DNA of 23,958 bases from the NCBI GenBank assembly GCA_003427395.1, contig BFEA01000012.1:265201-289158 (forward strand). Direction: 5' to 3'. The position numbers were made by a program, and so were the translations under genes. Below the pieces are notes generated by a model that did no database searches, was not told the DNA's origin, and worked only from the letters and a program-made list of their open reading frames with translations. The DNA comes from Chara braunii. Taxonomy: Eukaryota; Streptophyta; Charophyceae; Charales; Characeae. Positions 19,456-23,958 of this stretch are shown here, piece after piece; positions within the stretch are counted from its first letter, which is position 1; each line of letters begins with the position of its first letter.

Positions 19456-20479
19456 TGTTATGAATTTGGTTGTCTGTCGATTTTCACCAACACTCACAAG
19501 TAGACAATCTCACGCACGCCCAAACATGCATAAGAAGAAGGGGAGAGGAGACGGAGTATACACTACACACAGATAGGGTAGGCAGCGGAAAACCACTATG
19601 CACAAGTGTGAAGATAACACTGAGTGTTTCTCACTCTCTGACAGTACTCCCAACAACCAATCATAAGAAGACACCTGCGAGGATAACAAAAGAACAGTCC
19701 AAGATTGAGCCGATCTGAACCAATTATCGTTACAGAGTTTGTCTCAGTATCTCGCCACTCACAGAACCACACACTCCACTCCCTAGACTACACCCAGTTA
19801 GTAGCGCTACACAATGCCAGCCTCCCAGAGGCCTGCGCCAACTGCCCAGATGAAGAACAGGACCTGCGATGTAATCCTCAGTGCCAATGAGCCACTCTAA
19901 CGAAGAAACCTGCAGCTATGGCCGCAGCGCCACTGTAGAAGCCACGCACGATCTCAGAGGAAGATGCAGCGACAGTGGTCCACCCACGAACACGATGTAG
20001 AGCCTCAGAATAGCCCAGCCGATCACAAGCACCCTCAGGGGTGGATGCTCAGAGGACGCCCCAGCTATGGCGAGCTCCAAAAGGCTGGCTATGGCTGCCG
20101 TCCGCGACGAGGGTCTCAGGATGCTGCCTGTAGACAATCGTCTCCACCGTACTTATGTGGCTCAGAATGCTGCCACACGAAAATGAACAGCCAAGAGTCC
20201 TAACACTAGCGACCCAGTTTTATTAATAGACTAGCCTAGACCTAGACACGGAATGGACCGACTGTTACCGTTTCAGTTTGGGCCTCTAGGACCTCTACCT
20301 ACCCGGCTATAGGCTCTCAAGCTGCGGGCCTAGGCCATAGGGCCTCCCGTCCTAGTGATAGCCCGGGCCTGCTATTCGCAGTGCGGTCTAAGGGAACTGT
20401 GGGCCTATAATTTTCCAGAAATTACAGATATGTCCCTCACAAATTTCCCTCAGCACTGAACTCTCGGTTAGTCCCTGCC
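19456..20479 (-). repeat. 5' LTR (right copy)
   Basis: Direct repeat partner of 11977-13007, with scattered differences. On the minus strand the outer end reads T-G-G-CAGGG where the other LTR has TGCAGGG, so the exact terminus is blurred by a one-base difference. An AATAAA word is present on the minus strand near 20225-20220 (TATTAATAAAACTGGG); the other LTR has a substitution there. This LTR would hold the active promoter, but no transcription start can be assigned. Confidence 0.92.
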
Positions 20480-20566
20480 ACAAACAAAATCACAAATCTA
20501 ACCGTACTGCTGTTACTGTACAGCCTCGCAGTCAGATCTCGGCAGTCAAAATCAGCAAGTCATTGC
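20475..20566 (+). repeat. Inverted copy of the integrase 3' end outside the 5' LTR
   Basis: The sequence from tgccacaaacaaaat to tcattgc is the reverse complement of 13323-13412 inside the element, with roughly a dozen differences over about 90 bp, including the shared run gagatctgactgcgaggctg. In plus-strand frame it still reads ATNKITN, matching HATNKITN of the integrase tail. It starts exactly at the LTR outer edge, where LTR (ccctgc) and fragment (tgccac) share tgc. The next bases are acaca (20567-20571), identical to the five bases before the left LTR (11972-11976). Confidence 0.8.
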
Positions 20567-20571
20567 ACACA

Positions 20572-21395
20572 TATGGCACACGAGTGCACCCGCACGGTAC
20601 AGCACACATTGGAAATAGGCACCCAGAACAAAAAGGGTTTGTAGGCCTGGTTCAATGATCACCTGTTCCCTCTTCAAAATTTTGCTTTAGGATGAAGAAA
20701 AGAAAAAAAATGAAGTAGTGGGCGAGTATTGTCACCACATAAATTTGAGGCTATTTCTCATGCCCAATTGGACAAAAAGAAAAATATGTACGACTGCAGT
20801 TGAAAAGAATTTGTTCCTTAGCTGGTGCCCTCTTCTGCTGGTACGGTGCATGGGCAGGTGCCGAACCACATGGCATGCAATGCATCACACAGAGTGGCGC
20901 ACGGTGCGGTTGCAAGTATGGGATGGAACTACTTAAATGGCTCAATTAAGACAGTTTGCCAGCGAACTTTGAGCCCATGTAGTCATGGACTATTGACTAT
21001 TCACACCCATCTTACATCAACAAAGGGCACAGGTAGTACTACTTAACAGGTGATGAAAGGTTTAGTAGAGAACGGAAAAAAGCAGGAGACAAAAAACCCA
21101 TAGGCCCCAGAAAGAATGGAATTAAACGGGATGGCCCTTTTTGCGTCTGAAAAGCTGTGGCCTTATGGTTCCTTATTTAGAAGCATAAACACTGGAATGG
21201 CAATTGTTGAAGCACTGGTTAATGGATAATGATTATGCTTTTAGACAGCAAGAAAGAAACAATATTAGTAGCAATTGTTCCGTGATGCCCCAAAAATGAA
21301 CTCCATAAGAACATGTCTTTAACTGGTCGTTGAAATATCCTAGAAAACACAACACACCATTTTCGTTTTTATCAGAGTCCAATCTCTGAAACTAT
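20572..21395. other. Right flank of the retroelement, no gene seen
   Basis: No gene is recognised. A segment at about 20836-20940 is related to 11679-11800 on the other side of the element. Open frames at 20718-20936 and 20825-21046 overlap and lack motifs. Confidence 0.35.
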
Positions 21396-21478
21396 GGGCC
21401 TAGTTGCACCACTCGCCCTCCACCACATTTCTGATGCATTCAAAATGTGGGTAGGTGGTGAGTAGTGCAACGAGACCC
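21396..21478. repeat. 83-bp palindromic foldback (MITE-like or hairpin RNA)
   Basis: Arms 21396-21430 and 21443-21478 are inverted copies matching at roughly 80% with a 12-nt loop. The ends read gggcctagttgcacc on the left and, reverse-complemented, gggtctcgttgcact on the right. The one-step foldback with GGG-pyrimidine-CT termini is like a very short MITE. It is also the size and shape of a plant microRNA precursor. No clear target-site duplication flanks it. Confidence 0.65.
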
Positions 21479-21646
21479 AAATTCTCATCCACCTATAGTT
21501 CACTTCGATTCCTTACCTACAGCAGAGAGTTCTCAACTCGTACTCAAACCGATAGCAGCTATAGATCCATCTGATTCACTGAAGCAGGCACAGATAAATC
21601 AAATGACTAGGGAATAGAGCATGCCATGAATTACAAACATACTCAC

Positions 21647-21718
21647 AGCACCACTAGGTTTGGCAGGTTCCCAATCTCAGGAGGTATTTCTCCAGTGAAA
21701 TAATTGTTATTAATTCTC
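21647..21718 (-). CDS. Single plant-type leucine-rich-repeat exon (72 nt)
   Basis: Between an acceptor (gctggcag|) and a donor (|gtgagt) lies an exon of exactly 72 nt. With phase-2 borders it encodes one 24-residue repeat, (L)RINNNYFTGEIPPEIGNLPN followed by LVV(L), matching the plant extracellular consensus LxxNxFTGxIPxxIGNLxxL. One repeat per 72-nt exon with phase-2 introns is the known arrangement of many plant LRR receptor kinases and receptor-like proteins. In such proteins the domain faces outside the cell and binds ligands or co-receptors. Upstream exons should lie to the right and downstream ones to the left, but no second repeat, membrane segment or kinase exon could be recognised in the window. 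Long introns, or a gene fragment, could explain this. Confidence 0.7.
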
Positions 21719-22295
21719 CTGCCAGCCAGTCATTCACAGACACCAGCAAAATCAAGTGGAAGCAATAAAAGAGTGATCAAGTACAGTGTCAGCAGAGAGG
21801 CACATAAGGTTAAAAGTCCAATTAGTCATTTCAAAAACCAAAAAGTTGGGATGAACACCAACTCTTCAATGCCCATCATGACATCGCATGTACACAGACA
21901 CACTGAAATCATAGGAAGTAACTCTGACAGCCTGTCTACAGCCTTGGGCAAATAACACATCTGAACGAGACCAACAACTAGGATGGAAACCCCCCTAGCA
22001 ACCCTGAATATGTTTCTTAGTGATTGCATGAAGACAACAAGCAGGAAGCTTTTCACAGTCTCCGGGACAGCCGATCCCACATTTCCTTGGAGTGTGTACC
22101 TGCCTGGTGTCTAAACACACTATGCATATCACTGGTGATAATCAGATCAAAAGGCCAAATCCTGCTAGACATAGTAATGTTAGGGGCTTCCCCGTCCTGT
22201 TGATGATCACCGAAATAAGAGAGCATTGTTCAACATAAGTTTGAGGATGATAAAGGAGGCATGGTATAAAACACGTCAATTCAATTTCTAATATC
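21719..22295. other. Presumed intron or intergenic sequence by the LRR exon
   Basis: No second leucine-rich repeat was found. A minus-strand stretch near 22210-22150 (ISVIINRTGKPLTLLCLA) is faintly LRR-like but lacks the consensus leucines and splice borders. The minus-strand open frame 22080-21826 is hydrophobic and has no recognised motif. Confidence 0.3.
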
Positions 22296-22681
22296 TTATT
22301 TGTTACCTCGTGCTTCTCGTGCTGCAACAAATGATATGGTGTTGTGTAGACAAGAGCGGAATGAGACCGGCAGAACACTGCAAAGGGTATGTGTGGGTCC
22401 AACAAGGTGGGGATGGGGCTGGAGACATTTTGGACAATCTGGGCTTTTGAACAAGTTGATGGGCAAACTGCAAAGCAATGCTTTCAGCCTTCACATGATT
22501 CTGCACAGAGCAATGGAGGAGCTGGCCAAGCAGGTATCGTGATGACTACATACAGTTCCTGGTGGTGCCTGCCCGTGCACCAGCAATTGAACAGGATTGT
22601 TTTAGACGTCAATGCGGACGAAATTTTGGACTCATGCAGGAGACGGAAACAAGAGCAGAATAGAGCATAGTTTCGTGGAAG
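22296..22681 (+). other. Possible plus-strand exon(s), unknown
   Basis: A plus-strand frame (22300-22542) ends in a helix-like stretch, GLLNKLMGKLQSNAFSLHMI then LHRAMEELAKQ, followed by a donor-like cag|gtatcg at about 22535. A possible acceptor (gaacag|, about 22592) would continue into DCFRRQCGRNFGLMQETETR and a stop at about 22661. No family is recognised, and overlapping frames are open on both strands, so coding is uncertain. Confidence 0.15.
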
Positions 22682-22849
22682 ATGGACAAGGAATTAGAGG
22701 AGCAGAAAAATGAACTCCTGCGTAAGAATCGTGACAAGCTCTGGCTCCGCAAGGCGAAAATAGCAGAAATAAACGGGAACATTGTAAAACCCTTGTTTTT
22801 GGTAATTGGAGAGGCATGGAGACGGATATGGCTCTGGGAGAGGGGGTAG
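22682..22849 (+). CDS. Small charged open frame, 55 codons, unknown
   Basis: An ATG opens MDKELEEQKNELLRKNRDKL and continues as a strongly charged, coiled-coil-like helix to a Trp-rich end (EAWRRIWLWERG, stop at 22847). An in-frame stop at 22661 lies just upstream. The heptad-like Leu spacing makes it more protein-like than its neighbours, but it has no recognised domain and may be an exon or a remnant of a mobile-element gene. Confidence 0.2.
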   Translation: MDKELEEQKNELLRKNRDKLWLRKAKIAEINGNIVKPLFLVIGEAWRRIWLWERG

Positions 22850-23412
22850 ATGACAACGCATATTTGAACGGGGAGGTTCTTTTGCAAGGAAATAAGCAAT
22901 GGGAACTGCGATAAACCAGATTGTGACATCTCACAGATGACTAGACATAGATGAGCCGAAATGATAGCAGAAATCAAAGCGAAATGCACACCAAATAGGA
23001 ACGGGCAGTACACCAAAGTCCCTTGATAAAGAAAGCCCTTCCACCGTCTCCAATCACCAAAGCAATGACAATGTCACCCGCCTATCAGCGTCCTGAACGT
23101 GCATTCTACTTCCTATTGCCTATACAAGCTTATCTGTCATCAATCTGCCCACGTGTCATACATCCAATGCCGCTTGAAGACTCTGGTCATACAGCCTGCC
23201 TTCATCAGCACCAGGTACGTGCCTCGTTCTCACTGCCTCCCTTCTCACCTCCTCCTCACGAGTAGCGCACAATGCCGCAATTTGTCAGGCTGGGCAGCCA
23301 GCTTGCTTTTCTGCTACTCGAGAGGCTGGAGAGCACATGAGCAGCCTGCGCCATGCCCCAGCAGTTTCCCAGTACTCTGCCCCCTGGGCCCTTCTGGATG
23401 ACTGTGCTGGTC
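22850..23412. other. Unassigned stretch, no gene seen
   Basis: Open frames at 23023-23265 and 23099-23401 (plus) and 23016-22609 (minus) overlap and show no motif. A donor-like cag|gtacgtg occurs at about 23211-23217. The right part is the probable 3' flank of the minus-strand gene ending at 23588. Confidence 0.3.
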
Positions 23413-23465
23413 CAGCCTCTGTAACCAACTCGGGGGCTCAGCCTAGCGGTTGGTTACAGAGGCTG
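23413..23465. repeat. Perfect 17-bp hairpin downstream of the terminal gene
   Basis: cagcctctgtaaccaac (23413-23429) and its exact reverse complement (23449-23465) enclose a 19-nt loop that itself contains ggc-tca-gcc. It lies about 120-175 bp downstream of the minus-strand stop at 23588, where the 3' untranslated region would be. Next to it, gccttcac(c/t)ta is directly repeated (about 23469 and 23507). Confidence 0.9.
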
Positions 23466-23587
23466 CAGGCCTTCACCTAGGGCCACCTTGCATTTTCCTG
23501 GCCTGCCTTCACTTAAGTGGGTCAGGGCCCTTTCCAGCACGGCCGAGGGCTTGATTTCCCCCTAAGCTTTAGACCTCTGAGAACCCA

Positions 23588-23837
23588 TCAGTCCAGCTGT
23601 TGCTTCCCCTTTAAAACCTGTTCATATTGATGCACGATCTGAGGTGAAGTCTTTAGCAGCTCTTCCCTTGAGAACCATCGATCCTCTTTAGGATCCAGGT
23701 CAAGGCCACCCTGTACTGCAATGTGCGGTTTCAGGGGGTTTCCTCTTGGGATCACCTTGTGCTCAATGATCTGATCGATGTCAGCATATCCATCCATGGT
23801 AGGGGGCAGCATTGGTTGCCGAGAGGGAAATCCATGT
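23588..23837 (-). CDS. Last exon of a gene with a Nudix-hydrolase-like C-terminus
   Basis: A good acceptor (tacctttttcccag|) at about 23838 precedes an open exon ending at a stop, 23590-23588. It reads HGFPSRQPMLPPTMDGYADI, then IIEHKVIPRGNPLKPHIAVQ, then DPKEDRWFSREELLKTSPQI and ends in KGKQQLD. The (E)D-RWF(S/T)REE-L pattern and the preceding QP-PPTM-GY segment resemble the C-terminal part of NADH pyrophosphatase-type Nudix hydrolases (NUDT12/NudC group), which split NAD(H) and related nucleotides. The Nudix box itself would be in an upstream exon beyond the window, so function is unproven. A diverged relative lies inside the retroelement at 13168-13289. The ATG at 23887 is upstream of the acceptor and probably intronic. 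Confidence 0.5.
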
Positions 23838-23947
23838 CTGGGAAAAAGGTAAGAGTTTGGAGGTGTGCAAATGAGGCGGAACAGCAATAGGTGATGTTAT
23901 ATGGAAAACTACACGAGAGAGCAGTTATTCCCTCCCTTGGAGTCCCT

Positions 23948-23958
23948 CCCCCCCCCCC
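23948..23958. repeat. Terminal C run
   Basis: At least 11 C at the window edge. Such a run may mark an assembly limit, and its length is unreliable. Confidence 0.8.

Larger units (their letters stand above)
11977..20479 (-). mobile_element. Ty3/Gypsy LTR retrotransposon, complete length but decayed
   Basis: An 8.5-kb element on the minus strand, bounded by two direct repeats of about 1.03 kb. Read on the minus strand, the order is 5' LTR, primer-binding site, 1.45-kb leader, gag, protease, reverse transcriptase, RNase H, integrase, 3' LTR. Integrase following RNase H defines the Ty3/Gypsy (Metaviridae) order and excludes Copia. No chromodomain is visible after the GPY/F-like integrase tail. 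Frameshifts, a stop within RT and a small RT deletion mean it cannot move on its own. The LTRs differ by scattered substitutions and small indels, so the insertion is not recent. The five bases left of the element are acaca; the right border is discussed under the inverted integrase fragment at 20475-20566. Confidence 0.93.

Noticed and set aside
22142-22213. Second LRR exon near the 72-nt one
   Set aside because: The reading ISVIINRTGKPLTLLCLA lacks the leucine spacing of the repeat and has no clean 72-nt splice borders.

Overview
The window looks like a repeat-rich, gene-poor stretch of a large eukaryotic nuclear genome, most likely a streptophyte (charophyte alga or land plant). Three sequence features support this. 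First, a single exon of exactly 72 nt with phase-2 splice boundaries encodes one plant-type leucine-rich repeat (21647-21718, minus). Second, the LTR retrotransposon has the primer-binding site TGGTATCAGAGC, complementary to initiator-methionine tRNA as is common in plants. Third, the other gene-like pieces are short exons with GT/AG borders, with no operons or Shine-Dalgarno sites. A species cannot be named. Two N bases (about 7127 and 8318) and an 11-base C run at the end show that this is draft sequence.

Layout. 1-6200 has no recognisable gene. It holds three degenerate direct-repeat families: a ~124-bp array at 1021-1610, a 23-bp core repeated at 1843-2333, and a ~180-bp pyrimidine-rich array at 4281-4830. 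A cluster of nested hairpins follows at 5090-5375, and a 23-T tract at 6203. 6930-8700 is a slippage-prone zone: a 68-bp duplication, a 15-bp array that reads as a pentapeptide repeat, and about 1.3 kb rich in GAT/ATG triplets with a long inverted repeat inside it. 9100-10160 combines perfect GC-rich hairpins with CT, GAA, G, TTC and A microsatellites around a possible first exon at 9448. 11024-11447 (minus) may be a small multi-exon gene.

11977-20479 is a complete but decayed Ty3/Gypsy element on the minus strand. Its two LTRs are about 1.03 kb. It has a primer-binding site, a 1.45-kb leader, gag, protease, reverse transcriptase, RNase H and integrase. The coding part carries several frameshifts, an in-frame stop and a small deletion before the MPFGL motif. 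Two things about it are unusual. About 90 bp of its own integrase end is attached, inverted, outside the 5' LTR, and a possible target-site duplication lies outside that piece. Also, between integrase and the 3' LTR, on the opposite strand, lies a short coding fragment related to the exon at the far right end of the window (23588-23837, minus).

20570-23958 holds a palindromic foldback (21396-21478), the LRR exon, unassigned open frames, a perfect 17-bp hairpin, and the last exon of an apparently intact minus-strand gene whose C-terminus resembles a Nudix hydrolase. Apart from the retroelement proteins acting together in reverse transcription and integration, no pathway can be reconstructed.
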